64,000 nucleotides of DNA from Arthrobacter sp. NicSoilB4 (GCF_019977335.1 NZ_AP024653.1:3224001-3288000), one strand, 5' to 3'. Numbered from the stretch's first letter, positions 50,077 through 59,387 are shown. The notes: generated by a model from the sequence alone, not told the origin. Translations and numbers: made by a program.

Positions 50077-51732
50077 CTAGGCCAGGGCGCCGTCGCGCAT
50101 GGCATATCGGAGCCAGTTTCCGGCGCTAGCCCCTGGGCGGCTCCCGGGGCTGTTTTCCCCCGCGCACGTGTTGAACCATTCCCCCAGCGCGCGGTCGTGG
50201 CTGACCATGACCAGTGTCCCTGCGAAGTCCGAGAGGGCCGCTTCAAGCTGTTCCACGAGCACGGGCGCCAGATGGTTGGTGGGCTCGTCCACCAGCATCG
50301 TCCCGAACCCGCCCAGCAGCAGCCGGGCCAACGCCAGCCTGCGCTGCTGCCCTGCGGAAAGGCTGCCCACCGGGACATGGAATTCGCTGGTCCGGAACAG
50401 CCCCAGACGCAGCAGCGCCTCGGCGTGCTCATCGATGTTGCCGCCCAGGCCCGAGGCAAAAGCGGGCAAGAGCCGCAATCCCGGGCGCTGCGGGAGCTCC
50501 AACTCCTGTTGCAGGTACCCGATCCGGCCGTGCCGCACGACGGTTCCCTGGGCCGGCGCCAGCGCGCCCGCGAGGACGGAGAGCAACGTGGACTTGCCGG
50601 CACCGTTGGGGCCCGTGATGAGGATTTTCTCCCCCGCTTCGACCCGGAAGTCCGTCGGTTCCAGGCGGCCGGGCACGGCCACCCCCTTCGCTTCAAGGGC
50701 GGGGCCAGTCGCGACGTCCGCCCGCAGGTCCGTTGCCAGCTTCAGGGGCACCGGGGGCCGGTCGATGGGGTTTGCCTCCAGCCGGCGCAGCCGCTCCTGG
50801 GCATTGCGGACCTTGCTGGTGGCTGCCTTTTGCCACGTGCCCGCCTTGAAGTCGAAGCCCATTTTGTCGTTGTCGCGCTGGCGGGCGTAGCCCATCCTCC
50901 CCGCGACGGTGTCCGCCTGGAGCTGTTCGGCAGCCATCGCGTCCAGCCACCCGTGGTACTGCTGCGCCCAGCGCTGGCGTTCGGCGGCCTTCTCCCGCAG
51001 GTAGCCTTCGTAACCGTTGCCGTACCGGTTGACGGTCCGGCGTTCGGCATCCACCTCAATCACGGTTGAGGCCACTTTGCGCAACAGGACGCGGTCGTGG
51101 GAGACCACCACCACGGTTCCGCGGTGCGCCGCCAGCCGCGCCTCCAGCCAGGCCGTGCCGCTGGCGTCGAGGTGGTTGGTGGGTTCGTCCAGGAGGAGGA
51201 TGTCCGCAGGGTCAGCCAGCACGCAGGCCAGTGCCACGCGTTCCTGCTCCCCGCCGGACAGCGAGCCCAGGGTCCGCAGGCGGTCCAGCCCGCCCAGTCC
51301 GAGCCGGTCCAGGGCCGCCTCGACCCGGGATTCCGCGGCGTAGCCTTCCCTGAGCTGGTACTGGGTCTGCAGGTTTCCGTAGCGCTCCAGTTCTTCCGGT
51401 TCCGCGCCGGCCAGCCCGTCTTCCAGCCGGTCCAGCTCGGCCTCCAGTGCGCGGAGCGATTCCAGTGCCGCGTCGATCGCGTCGCTCACGGTGAACTGGG
51501 CAGGCAGGCCCAGGGTCTGGGCAAGATAGCCAACGCGGCCCTGGCTGACGGCGCTGCCCTCGTCCGGGACTTCGAGTCCGGCCAGAATCCGGAGCAGCGT
51601 GGATTTTCCCGCGCCGTTTTCGCCGACGATCGCCACATGCTCACCCGCGGTGATGGCAATGTCGACGCCGGCGAACAGCTGGCGGTCCCCGTAACCGTGG
51701 GCTACGCCCGAAAGATGGAGATGTTCGCTCAA
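50077..51732 (-). CDS. ABC-F family ATPase (ribosome-associated)
   Basis: Two ABC domains in one 551-residue chain with no membrane part. Domain 1 has Walker A IVGENGAGKSTLLRIL, signature LGSLSGGEQERVAL and Walker B ADILLLDEPTNHLD. After an Arg/Gln-rich interdomain linker, domain 2 has ITGPNGAGKSTLLSVLAG, VGSLSAGQQRRLALARLLL and TMLVDEPTNHLAP. ABC-F proteins act on the ribosome, as translation factors or in antibiotic protection; subgroup not resolved. Start is chosen as TTG 51732 (AGGA upstream); GTG 51795 (AGAGGA upstream) is possible but adds 21 codons with unusual third-base use. Confidence 0.88.
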   Translation of the reverse strand: MSEHLHLSGVAHGYGDRQLFAGVDIAITAGEHVAIVGENGAGKSTLLRILAGLEVPDEGSAVSQGRVGYLAQTLGLPAQFTVSDAIDAALESLRALEAELDRLEDGLAGAEPEELERYGNLQTQYQLREGYAAESRVEAALDRLGLGGLDRLRTLGSLSGGEQERVALACVLADPADILLLDEPTNHLDASGTAWLEARLAAHRGTVVVVSHDRVLLRKVASTVIEVDAERRTVNRYGNGYEGYLREKAAERQRWAQQYHGWLDAMAAEQLQADTVAGRMGYARQRDNDKMGFDFKAGTWQKAATSKVRNAQERLRRLEANPIDRPPVPLKLATDLRADVATGPALEAKGVAVPGRLEPTDFRVEAGEKILITGPNGAGKSTLLSVLAGALAPAQGTVVRHGRIGYLQQELELPQRPGLRLLPAFASGLGGNIDEHAEALLRLGLFRTSEFHVPVGSLSAGQQRRLALARLLLGGFGTMLVDEPTNHLAPVLVEQLEAALSDFAGTLVMVSHDRALGEWFNTCAGENSPGSRPGASAGNWLRYAMRDGALA

Positions 51733-51845
51733 GGGAGTCCTCGCAATTGGGTGCCCAGCCGGCCCGGTGGCGGCTTGCGTCGTCAAGTATGACACCGTCG
51801 GCTGTTCCTCTGGTACTGCGGCGCGTGCCGCCGTCGGACGGCTGC

Positions 51846-52721
51846 TCAGGCGGCGAGCGCCACCGCCTTCTTGCGGCGGGCCTTCGCCAGCCGGGTCCCG
51901 ATCAGGCCCTGCCGGGGGCTGAAGAGGTAGACGACGGCGAAGGCGGCAGCCTGCGTCAGGACCACCATGGCGCCGGAGGCTGTGTCGAGGTAGTAGCTGA
52001 GGTAGATGCCGGCGATGGAACACAGCGCCGAGATGACCGGAGCGATCACCAGCATGCGGGAGAACCGGTCCGTCAGCAGGTAGGCCGTGGCGCCGGGGAT
52101 GATCAGCATGGCAACCACCAGCACCACGCCGACGGTCTGCAGAGCCACCACGGAGGTCAGCGCCAGAAGGCCCAGCAGCAGCGCCCCCAGGCGTTTCGGG
52201 GACAGGCCGATCGCGTGGGCGTGCGTGGGGTCGAACGCGTAGAGCGTCAGGTCCCGCCGCTTGAGGATCAGGATGGTGAACGCCACCACCCCGAGCACAA
52301 GGACCTGAATAAGGTCGGGGATGCTGACGCCGAGCAGGTTGCCGAAGATGATGTGGTTGAGGTCGGTCTGGCTCGGCGTGACGGAGATGAGCACCAGGCC
52401 CAGGGCGAACAGCGAGGTGAACACAATCCCGATCGCGGCGTCTTCCTTGACCCGGCTGGTGTTGCGGACCACCCCGATCAGGGTCACGGCAATCACCGCG
52501 AACACAAGAGCCCCCAGGGCGAACGGCGCCCCGACGATGTAGGCGAGCACCACGCCCGGCAGCACGGCGTGGGAGACGGCGTCGCCCATCAGCGACCAGC
52601 CGATCAGCACCAGCCAGCAGCTCAGGACGGCGCACACGATCGCGGCGAGCGCCGTCGTGACGATGGCGCGGACCATAAAGTCATAGCTCAGCGGTTCCAG
52701 CAGGATGTCGAAGAGATCCAC
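51846..52721 (-). CDS. Manganese/iron-type ABC transporter permease
   Basis: The membrane subunit of an ABC-3 family metal importer, 291 residues and about eight or nine helices. Conserved segments are LVLIGWSLMGDAVSHAVLPG, KEDAAIGIVFTSLFALGLVL and DPTHAHAIGLSPKRLGALLL, followed by QTVGVVLVVAMLIIPGATAY. It forms the channel for the ion delivered by the lipoprotein encoded upstream. It is third in an SBP-ATPase-permease operon with a three-base gap after the ATPase gene. Confidence 0.9.
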   Translation of the reverse strand: MDLFDILLEPLSYDFMVRAIVTTALAAIVCAVLSCWLVLIGWSLMGDAVSHAVLPGVVLAYIVGAPFALGALVFAVIAVTLIGVVRNTSRVKEDAAIGIVFTSLFALGLVLISVTPSQTDLNHIIFGNLLGVSIPDLIQVLVLGVVAFTILILKRRDLTLYAFDPTHAHAIGLSPKRLGALLLGLLALTSVVALQTVGVVLVVAMLIIPGATAYLLTDRFSRMLVIAPVISALCSIAGIYLSYYLDTASGAMVVLTQAAAFAVVYLFSPRQGLIGTRLAKARRKKAVALAA

Positions 52722-52724
52722 GGT

Positions 52725-53513
52725 TCAGCTCCTGCCCAGTTGGTTCGAAAGGCCGGCGTCGGGGAGGTCCCGGTCGGGAAGCTCCCGGTTGAGGACGTCG
52801 AGGCCGAATGCCATGGCCAGGTGCTCGGGCTGCAGGACCACCTCGGGCGGGCCGTGCATCAGGACCTTGCGCATCAGGAGCACGGCCTCGTCGCAGAGTT
52901 GCGGCAGGGCGTGCAGGTCATGGGTCGAGATCAGGATGGTGCAGCCGTCCGCGGCGAGCTCCTTCAGCAGGCGCGTGATGGTTGCCTCGGAGCGCTTGTC
53001 CACCCCGGCGAATGGCTCGTCCAGGAGCATCATGGTGGCCCCCTGGGCGATTCCCCGGGCCACGAACGCGCGCTTCTTCTGGCCGCCGGAGAGCTGGCCG
53101 ATCTGCCGGTTGGCGAATTCGGACAGTTCCACCCGGTCCAGGGCGAGGTCGACGGCGGCGCGGTCCGCCTTGGAAGCCCGGCGGGTGAACCCCTGGTGCC
53201 CGTATCGGCCCATCATCACCACGTCGCGGACGGACAGCGGGAACTGCCAGTCCACGTCCTCGCTCTGCGGGACGTAGCCGATTCCGCCGGCCTTGCGCGC
53301 CTTGGCCGGAGGTTCCCCGTTGATGAGGACGCGGCCGGCGTCGGGTTTGATCATGCCCATGATCGCCTTGAACAGCGTGGATTTCCCGGAGCCGTTCATA
53401 CCCACGAGGCCGCAGATCCTGGCTGCCTCAAGGGACAGCGACGCGGCGTCGAGCGCCAGGACGTCGCCGTAGTGGACGGTGACGTTTTCCACCAGAATCG
53501 CCGGGTCGCTCAT
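52725..53513 (-). CDS. Manganese/iron-type ABC transporter ATPase
   Basis: Nucleotide-binding subunit of 262 residues: Walker A GLVGMNGSGKSTLFKAIMG, signature IGQLSGGQKKRAFVARGIAQ, Walker B TMMLLDEPFAGVDKRSE and the switch His in ILISTHDLHALPQ. It powers the metal importer encoded on both sides. Its start overlaps the substrate-binding protein stop by four bases. Confidence 0.92.
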   Translation of the reverse strand: MSDPAILVENVTVHYGDVLALDAASLSLEAARICGLVGMNGSGKSTLFKAIMGMIKPDAGRVLINGEPPAKARKAGGIGYVPQSEDVDWQFPLSVRDVVMMGRYGHQGFTRRASKADRAAVDLALDRVELSEFANRQIGQLSGGQKKRAFVARGIAQGATMMLLDEPFAGVDKRSEATITRLLKELAADGCTILISTHDLHALPQLCDEAVLLMRKVLMHGPPEVVLQPEHLAMAFGLDVLNRELPDRDLPDAGLSNQLGRS

Positions 53514-54478
53514 GATGCCGCTCCTGTCAGGCCTGCGGTGATGATCTTGGAGTCGTGCCGGATGAGGTCCAGGTACGTGGGGACCGGCCCGTCCGCCTCG
53601 GAGAGTGAATCAACGTAGAGCACGCCGCCGAACGTCGAACCCGTGGCTCCCACCACCTGCCGCATCGGCGCGTCCGAGACCGTGGACTCGCAGAAGACGG
53701 CGGGGACCTTGTTGGCCTTCACGAATTCGATGGCCTTGGTGATCTGCTGCGGAGTGGCCTGCTGTTCGGCGTTGACCGCCCAGATGTAGACCTCACGGAG
53801 GCCGGCGTCGCGCGCCAGGTAGGAGAAGGCGCCCTCGCACGTCACCAGCGCCCGCTGCGCCTCGGGGACGGTTGCGAGCTTCTGGACCATTTCATCCTTC
53901 ACGGACTGCAGCTTGGCCTTGTAGGCCGCGCCGTTCGCCTCGAAGACCGCGGCATTATCCGGATCGAGCTTCGAGAACGCCTTCACCATGTTGTCCACAT
54001 AGATCTGGACGTTGACCGGCGACATCCACGCATGCGGGTTGGGCTTGCCCTCGTACGAATCCTCACCGATGGACATCACCTCCACACCCTCGCTGACCAC
54101 GGCGTGCGGGACGTCCAGGCCTTCAACAAACTGGCCAAACCATGCCTCAAGGTTCAGGCCGTTGTCCAGGATCAGGTCCGCCTTGGAGGCCTTGCGGATG
54201 TCCCCGGGAGTGGGCTCGTAACCATGGATTTCCGCGCCGGCCTTGGTGATGGATTCGACCTGCAGCTTGTCCCCGGCCACGTTCTGCGCAACGTCGGCCA
54301 GCACGGTGAAGGTGGTCAGCACAACGGGCTTCCCTCCCCCGGAGGCCTTGCCCGGGACGGCACCGCCGCACGCGGCCAGGGACAGGCAGAGAAGAGCGGT
54401 GACGACGGCGGCCCCGGCAAGGCGAAGACCGGGGGCTCGGCGGACAACTTTGGCGCACCGAAACAAATATTTAGGCAT
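53510..54478 (-). CDS. Manganese-type metal-binding lipoprotein (cluster A-I)
   Basis: Extracellular solute-binding lipoprotein of 322 residues. The signal ends in the lipobox LSLAACGG with Cys37. Metal ligand positions of the PsaA/MntA group are recognisable: His in EIHGYEPTPGDI, His in KPNPHAWMSPVN, Glu in TCEGAFSYLA and Asp in YVDSLSEADG. The H-H-E-D set favours manganese (or iron) over zinc. ATG 54478 is the only plausible start; it lacks a ribosome site but has a consensus -10 box seven bases upstream, implying a leaderless mRNA. It heads the three-gene operon. Confidence 0.9.
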   Translation of the reverse strand: MPKYLFRCAKVVRRAPGLRLAGAAVVTALLCLSLAACGGAVPGKASGGGKPVVLTTFTVLADVAQNVAGDKLQVESITKAGAEIHGYEPTPGDIRKASKADLILDNGLNLEAWFGQFVEGLDVPHAVVSEGVEVMSIGEDSYEGKPNPHAWMSPVNVQIYVDNMVKAFSKLDPDNAAVFEANGAAYKAKLQSVKDEMVQKLATVPEAQRALVTCEGAFSYLARDAGLREVYIWAVNAEQQATPQQITKAIEFVKANKVPAVFCESTVSDAPMRQVVGATGSTFGGVLYVDSLSEADGPVPTYLDLIRHDSKIITAGLTGAAS

Positions 54479-54491
54479 ACCGAATATTATA
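54466..54491 (-). promoter_or_regulatory. Overlapping -10 box and repressor-like palindrome at the metal transporter start
   Basis: A perfect TATAAT (54486-54491, minus strand) lies seven bases before ATG 54478. An imperfect palindrome spans 54466-54488 with arms AATATTTAGG and CCGAATATT around CATA, overlapping both the -10 box and the start codon. DtxR/MntR-type metalloregulators bind palindromes of this sort; which repressor is involved is inference. The divergent CPBP gene starts 53 bases away. Confidence 0.6.
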
Positions 54492-54531
54492 CTTGACCCT
54501 GCCGTCCTCCTGCGGCGCTAGGCTGGGGGGC

Positions 54532-55293
54532 ATGGGCACCGCTCTCCGCACACCACCCGCACCGCGGCCGGAACTCTACCGGTTCTCGCGGCTCGATTTC
54601 ATCACTGCCGGCCTGTACGTGGCTGTGGCCGCCTTCTTCACCTTGGCCGGCGGTTTGCTGGTCCCGCTGATGCTCCAGTTGTCGCCGAACCCGGCCGTGG
54701 CGTCCTACTCCGTCAACCTGATTTTCTACGGCGGCATCGGGGTCCTGGCCCTGGCCGCCGTCCGGCACGTCGCCGCCCGGGACCTCAGGGTCCTCGCCAC
54801 TAGGCCCTGGTTCACAATGCTGATGGTCCCCCTCGCGGTGGTGGCCATGATGATCCTCACCGCGGTCCTGGTTTCGCTCACCGGACCGCCGCAGACGTCC
54901 GCCAACCAGGCCGGCCTGCAGGCGCTCATGCAGCAGGTCCCGGCATGGCTGATGGTGCCCCTGCTCGTGATCGTGGGTCCCTTTGTGGAGGAGTACATCT
55001 TCCGGCACCTGCTGATCGGCAAGCTCAGCCGGCGGGTCAACCTGTGGGTGTGCTGCGCATTGTCCGTCGTGTTGTTCGCGGCTCTGCACATCGTCGGCCA
55101 GGAGGACCTGTCCCTGCCGGTGCTGATGCCCTACCTCGCGATGGGCGCCGTCCTGGTGTTCGTGTACGTCTGGACCGGCAAGAACGTGATGTTCGCCTAC
55201 TTCGTCCACGCCTCGAAAAACCTGCTGGCCGTCATCTTCATCTACGCCATCCCGCCGGAAGTGATGGAGCAGCTCCAGAATGTCCAGCCCTAA
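54532..55293 (+). CDS. CPBP-family intramembrane protease
   Basis: About 253 residues with seven or so membrane helices. The Abi/CPBP motifs are present: VGPFVEEYIFRHLLIG (EE-x-x-x-R) and VVLFAALHIVG (F-x-x-x-H). Members are glutamate-type intramembrane proteases; bacterial roles include bacteriocin immunity and protein maturation, not resolved here. ATG 54532 follows GGGGGG; an earlier in-frame start at 54493 would overlap the divergent promoter region. Its end overlaps the next gene by 14 bases. Confidence 0.85.
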   Translation: MGTALRTPPAPRPELYRFSRLDFITAGLYVAVAAFFTLAGGLLVPLMLQLSPNPAVASYSVNLIFYGGIGVLALAAVRHVAARDLRVLATRPWFTMLMVPLAVVAMMILTAVLVSLTGPPQTSANQAGLQALMQQVPAWLMVPLLVIVGPFVEEYIFRHLLIGKLSRRVNLWVCCALSVVLFAALHIVGQEDLSLPVLMPYLAMGAVLVFVYVWTGKNVMFAYFVHASKNLLAVIFIYAIPPEVMEQLQNVQP

Positions 55294-55747
55294 GCCTGGC
55301 GGCGACACTGCGGCTCCGCGCCGGCGTCGGGGGCCTGCCTCCCGCCGGTCGGGTTATGCCATCGGCATCGTGGTCAACGCGGCACTGCTGTATGCCGGGA
55401 ACGTCTGGCCGGGCTGGTGGGTGCTCCCGTTCCTCACCGAGGACACCCGCCAGGTGATCGGCGTCGTGAATCTGTCGCTGCTAACCGGCATGGTGGCCAA
55501 CTTCGCCTGCCTGCTGCTTGACCGGCCTTGGATGAAAGCACTGGCCGACCTCGCCACCCTCGGAATCGGGTTGGTCGTCCTGGTGCAACTCTGGCAAGTC
55601 TTTCCCTTCGACTTCCAGGACTCCACCCTGGACTGGGCCCTGATAGCACGCGTTGTCCTGGTCGCGGCCATGGCGGGCTCGGCGATCGGCATCATCGCGC
55701 AGGTAGTTGCCTTGTTCCGGAGTCTCCTTGGCCGTGAGGGCAAATAG
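55280..55747 (+). CDS. Four-helix membrane protein of unknown function
   Basis: A 155-residue protein with a basic N-terminus (RRRRGPASRRSG) and four hydrophobic helices (YAIGIVVNAALLYAGNV, VVNLSLLTGMVANFACLLL, LADLATLGIGLVVLVQLW, VVLVAAMAGSAIGIIAQVVA). No family motif is recognised. The overlap with the CPBP gene indicates one operon and perhaps a shared complex. Confidence 0.75.
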   Translation: MSSPKPGGDTAAPRRRRGPASRRSGYAIGIVVNAALLYAGNVWPGWWVLPFLTEDTRQVIGVVNLSLLTGMVANFACLLLDRPWMKALADLATLGIGLVVLVQLWQVFPFDFQDSTLDWALIARVVLVAAMAGSAIGIIAQVVALFRSLLGREGK

Positions 55748-55836
55748 TCCCCCGGCATGCCTTGAGCGTCCGGCGTCCCGGGCGGACGGCCCCCAACCCC
55801 CTACCGCCGCACGCGCCGACGTCGTAGGTTCTTCCC

Positions 55837-56277
55837 ATGACACTCAACATCCAGATCGCCGTCGACTGCCGGAACCCGCATGAGCTCGCAGACTGGTGGG
55901 CCGAAACGCTGGAGTGGGCCGTGGAACCGCAGGACGAGGCCTTCATCCGCTCGATGATCGCGCAGGGATTCGCCACGGAGGCGGAAACGAAGCTGCACCG
56001 GGGCAAGCTCGTGTGGGGTGCCGGCGCCGCCATCCGGCCGCCCGAAGAACTCGACGCCGCATCGCCAGAGCGACGCATCCTCTTCCAGACCGTCCCGGAG
56101 GAAAAGACCATCAAGAACCGGATCCATTGGGACGTGAGGCTTGCCGGCGCGGACAAGGACGAGGCACGCGCCGCCCTCGAAGCACGCGGCGCAACCTTCC
56201 TCTGGACCGCCAGTCAGGGGCCGCATTCCTGGCACACCATGGCGGACCCGGAAGGCAATGAGTTCTGCATCAGCTGA
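55837..56277 (+). CDS. VOC-family (glyoxalase-like) protein
   Basis: A 146-residue VOC protein of the DUF4440-unrelated glyoxalase-like type: QIAVDCRNPHELADWWAETL at the start, RIHWDVRLAGADKDEARAAL in the centre and HTMADPEGNEFCIS at the end, the classic last strand with the metal-binding Glu. Function is unknown. It lies 21 bases before menB but probably belongs to a separate unit. Confidence 0.85.
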   Translation: MTLNIQIAVDCRNPHELADWWAETLEWAVEPQDEAFIRSMIAQGFATEAETKLHRGKLVWGAGAAIRPPEELDAASPERRILFQTVPEEKTIKNRIHWDVRLAGADKDEARAALEARGATFLWTASQGPHSWHTMADPEGNEFCIS

Positions 56278-56298
56278 GCCGATTACTAGACTCGGACT

Positions 56299-57252
56299 GT
56301 GAGCAACGAAATCCCCGCCAAGGTATCCGACGTCTTTGACCCCACCCGCTGGCGCACCGTGTCCGGCTTCGACGACTTCCAGGACATGACCTACCACCGG
56401 CAGGTGGAGCGTTCCGCGGACGGCACCGTGGTGCGGGACCTGCCCACGGTCCGCATCGCCTTCAACCGGCCCGAGGTGCGCAACGCCTTCCGCCCGGGCA
56501 CCGTGGACGAGCTGTACCGCGCCATGGACCACGCCCGGATGACCCCGGACGTGGCCACTGTGCTGCTCACCGGCAACGGCCCCTCCGCCAAGGACGGCGG
56601 CCACTCGTTCTGCTCCGGCGGCGACCAGCGGATCCGCGGCCGGGACGGGTACCGGTATGCGGAGGGTGAAACCCAGGAGACCATCGACCCCGCCCGCGCC
56701 GGCCGGCTCCACATCCTCGAGGTCCAGCGGCTCATGCGCACCATGCCCAAGGTGGTCATCGCCGTCGTGAACGGCTGGGCGGCCGGCGGCGGTCACTCCC
56801 TGCACGTGGTTTCGGACCTGACCATCGCCTCCCGCGAGCACGGCAAGTTCAAGCAGACCGACGCCACCGTGGGCAGCTTCGACGCCGGCTACGGCTCCGC
56901 GCTCCTGGCACGCCAGATCGGCCAGAAGGCCGCCCGCGAGATCTTCTTCCTGGCGCGGGAATACTCGGCCGAGGACATGGTCCGCCTGGGCGCCGTCAAC
57001 GAAGCCGTGGACCACGATCGGCTCGAGGAGGTGGCGCTGGAATACGCCGCAGACATCGCCCGGCAGTCCCCGCAGGCCCTCCGGATGCTCAAGTTCGCCT
57101 TCAACCTCGCCGACGACGGCCTGGCCGGCCAGCAGGTCTTCGCCGGCGAAGCCACGAGGCTCGCGTACATGACGGACGAAGCGGTGGAGGGAAAGGACGC
57201 CTTCCTGGAGAAGCGCGATCCGGACTGGTCCCGGTTCCCGTACTACTTCTAA
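56299..57252 (+). CDS. menB: 1,4-dihydroxy-2-naphthoyl-CoA synthase
   Basis: Closes the naphthoquinone ring of o-succinylbenzoyl-CoA in menaquinone synthesis. The 317-residue crotonase-fold protein has IAFNRPEVRNAFRPGTVDEL, KDGGHSFCSGGDQRIRGRDG and VVNGWAAGGGHSLHVVSDLT, with the MenB-specific TDATVGSFDAGYGSALLARQ and the C-terminal ending DWSRFPYYF. A GTG start is used without an obvious ribosome site. menE and menA follow on the same strand. Earlier menaquinone genes are not in the window. Confidence 0.95.
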   Translation: MSNEIPAKVSDVFDPTRWRTVSGFDDFQDMTYHRQVERSADGTVVRDLPTVRIAFNRPEVRNAFRPGTVDELYRAMDHARMTPDVATVLLTGNGPSAKDGGHSFCSGGDQRIRGRDGYRYAEGETQETIDPARAGRLHILEVQRLMRTMPKVVIAVVNGWAAGGGHSLHVVSDLTIASREHGKFKQTDATVGSFDAGYGSALLARQIGQKAAREIFFLAREYSAEDMVRLGAVNEAVDHDRLEEVALEYAADIARQSPQALRMLKFAFNLADDGLAGQQVFAGEATRLAYMTDEAVEGKDAFLEKRDPDWSRFPYYF

Positions 57253-57280
57253 GCCCAGAACAACTCCCGAAGGCAGCCCT

Positions 57281-58435
57281 GTGACCTCCCAGCACCCGAA
57301 CATCGAGCCCGCGCTCAAGGCGCTGGCGGACGCCCTCCACGGCGAGGGTCCCGCCGTCGAGCTTTCCGCCGGCCCCGACGGGAACGTTGTGGTCTCCGCC
57401 GTCAGGACGCCGGGCTACAAGGACGCCGCAGTAGTGGTGCGGACCTCCGGCTCCACCGGCACGCCCAAAGCGACGGTCCTGACCGTGGACGCCCTGGCGG
57501 CGTCCTCCATGGCAACCGCCTTCGCGCTGAAGGGCGAAGGCCAGTGGCTGCTCGCCCTGCCCGTGCAGTACGTGGCCGGTGTCCAGGTGCTGGTCCGCTC
57601 GCTGTTCGCCGGCACCCGGCCCTGGGCGATGGACCTCAGCGGCGGCTTTACCCCGGAGGCCTTCACCGAGGCGGCGCTGGAAATGACGGACAAGATCCGC
57701 TTCACCTCGCTTGTGCCCACCCAGCTGCAGCGGCTGCTGGACTCGCCGTCGGCCGAGACGCTGGCTGTGCTGCGGCGCTTCAACGGGATCCTGCTTGGCG
57801 GCGGCCCCGTGCAGCCGGGACTGCTCGCAGCCGCCCGCGACGCCGGACTGCGCGTGGTGACCACGTACGGTTCCGCCGAGACCTGCGGGGGCTGCGTGTA
57901 CGACGGCGTTCCGCTCGAGGACGTGCTGGTCCGAGTGGACGGCGACGGGCGCATCCTGCTGGGCGGAGCCACCATCGCCGCCGGCTACCTGGATGCCCCG
58001 GAACTGAGCGCTGAGGCGTTTGTGGAGGACGACGGCGTCCGCTGGTACCGGACCAGCGACCTCGGCGAGCTGGACGCTGACGGGAAGCTGACCGTCCTGG
58101 GGCGGGCGGACGACGTCGTCATCACTGGCGGCGTCAAGGTCTCCGCCGCGCATGTGCAGGCGGAGCTGGAGAAGCTCGACGGCGTGCTGGCCGCCTTCGT
58201 CGCGGGCGTTCCGTCCGACGCATGGGGGCAGGCCCTCGCCGCCTACGTGGCACTGGCCGACAGCTCGCCGGACGGCATCCAGGACTTCACCGAGGGCGCC
58301 GCCTGGGCACCGGCGCTGGGCGCGCTGGCCCCGAAAACCGTACTGGCGTCCGATGGACTTCTGATGCTGCCGAACGGCAAACCGGACCGCCTGGCGATGA
58401 CGGTTCGGCTCACCGAGCTGCATCAGGGAAAATAG
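57281..58435 (+). CDS. menE: o-Succinylbenzoate--CoA ligase
   Basis: Adenylate-forming enzyme of 384 residues that makes o-succinylbenzoyl-CoA for MenB. VVVRTSGSTGTPKATVLTVD is the ATP-binding loop, VVTTYGSAETCGGCVYDGVP the adenine-binding stretch, WYRTSDLGELDADGKLTVLG and RADDVVITGGVKVSAAHVQA the hinge and C-terminal motifs, with PNGKPDR near the end carrying the catalytic Lys. It is short for the family, as is common in actinobacterial MenE. It starts 28 bases after menB. Confidence 0.93.
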   Translation: MTSQHPNIEPALKALADALHGEGPAVELSAGPDGNVVVSAVRTPGYKDAAVVVRTSGSTGTPKATVLTVDALAASSMATAFALKGEGQWLLALPVQYVAGVQVLVRSLFAGTRPWAMDLSGGFTPEAFTEAALEMTDKIRFTSLVPTQLQRLLDSPSAETLAVLRRFNGILLGGGPVQPGLLAAARDAGLRVVTTYGSAETCGGCVYDGVPLEDVLVRVDGDGRILLGGATIAAGYLDAPELSAEAFVEDDGVRWYRTSDLGELDADGKLTVLGRADDVVITGGVKVSAAHVQAELEKLDGVLAAFVAGVPSDAWGQALAAYVALADSSPDGIQDFTEGAAWAPALGALAPKTVLASDGLLMLPNGKPDRLAMTVRLTELHQGK

Positions 58436-58483
58436 AACGGCCGGGCACTCCCGGTCTCACCAAACCAACACGAGGTACTGAAC

Positions 58484-59365
58484 GTGGCAACAGCCGCTCA
58501 ATGGATCCAAGGCGCCCGACTGCGCACCCTGCCGGCCGCGATCGCGCCTGTCCTGATCGGCACCGCGGCCGCGTACGAGATGGACGCATTCCTGCCGCTC
58601 CATGCCGTGCTGGCCGCGCTGGTGGCCCTGCTGCTGCAGATCGGCGTGAACTACGCCAACGACTACTCTGACGGCATCCGCGGCACCGACGAGGACCGGG
58701 TGGGCCCGCTCCGGCTGGTCGGCTCAGGCGCCGCGAAGCCCGAGCACGTCAAGTACGCCGCGTTCGCCGCGTTCGGGCTGGCGATGGTGTTCGGCCTGGC
58801 GCTGGTCATCCTCTCCCAGACGTGGTGGCTGATCCTGGTGGGCGTCGGCTGTGTCCTCGCGGCCTGGGGATATACGGGCGGGAAGAATCCCTACGGCTAC
58901 ATGGGCCTGGGCGATTTGTTCGTCTTTGTGTTCTTCGGCCTGGTCGCCACTCTCGGCACGACCTATACGCAGGCCGGCCAGATCAGCCTCGCCGCCATCA
59001 TCGGCGCGATCGGCACCGGCCTGATCGCCTGCGCGCTGCTGATGGCCAACAACGTCCGCGACATCCCCACGGACCGGAAGGCCGGGAAGAAGACCCTGGC
59101 CGTCAGGCTCGGCGACAAGCATGCCCGGGAAGCCTACGTGCTGATGCTCGCCGTCGCGATCCTGCTGCCGATCGTGCTGGCGCCGACCCGGCCGTGGATG
59201 CTGATTGTGCTGCTGCTGATCCCGGCCAGCCTGATGCCGTCCTGGCTGATGATCGCCGGCCGGCGCCGCAAGAGCCTGATTCCGGTGCTCAAGCAGACCG
59301 GGCTGATCAATCTCGGCTACGCGGTGCTGTTCTCGCTGGGCCTGGTGCTGAGCCACGGCTTCTAA
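58484..59365 (+). CDS. menA: 1,4-dihydroxy-2-naphthoate polyprenyltransferase
   Basis: UbiA-family membrane prenyltransferase of 293 residues that attaches the polyprenyl tail to dihydroxynaphthoate. The first Asp motif lies in GVNYANDYSDGIRGTDEDRV (N-x-x-x-D-x-x-x-D) and the second in NNVRDIPTDRKAGKKTLAVR; about eight helices surround them. GTG start with GAGG upstream. It is last in menB-menE-menA, 48 bases after menE. Confidence 0.94.
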   Translation: MATAAQWIQGARLRTLPAAIAPVLIGTAAAYEMDAFLPLHAVLAALVALLLQIGVNYANDYSDGIRGTDEDRVGPLRLVGSGAAKPEHVKYAAFAAFGLAMVFGLALVILSQTWWLILVGVGCVLAAWGYTGGKNPYGYMGLGDLFVFVFFGLVATLGTTYTQAGQISLAAIIGAIGTGLIACALLMANNVRDIPTDRKAGKKTLAVRLGDKHAREAYVLMLAVAILLPIVLAPTRPWMLIVLLLIPASLMPSWLMIAGRRRKSLIPVLKQTGLINLGYAVLFSLGLVLSHGF

Positions 59366-59387
59366 GGTGCCACGGCACCTGCGGTGA

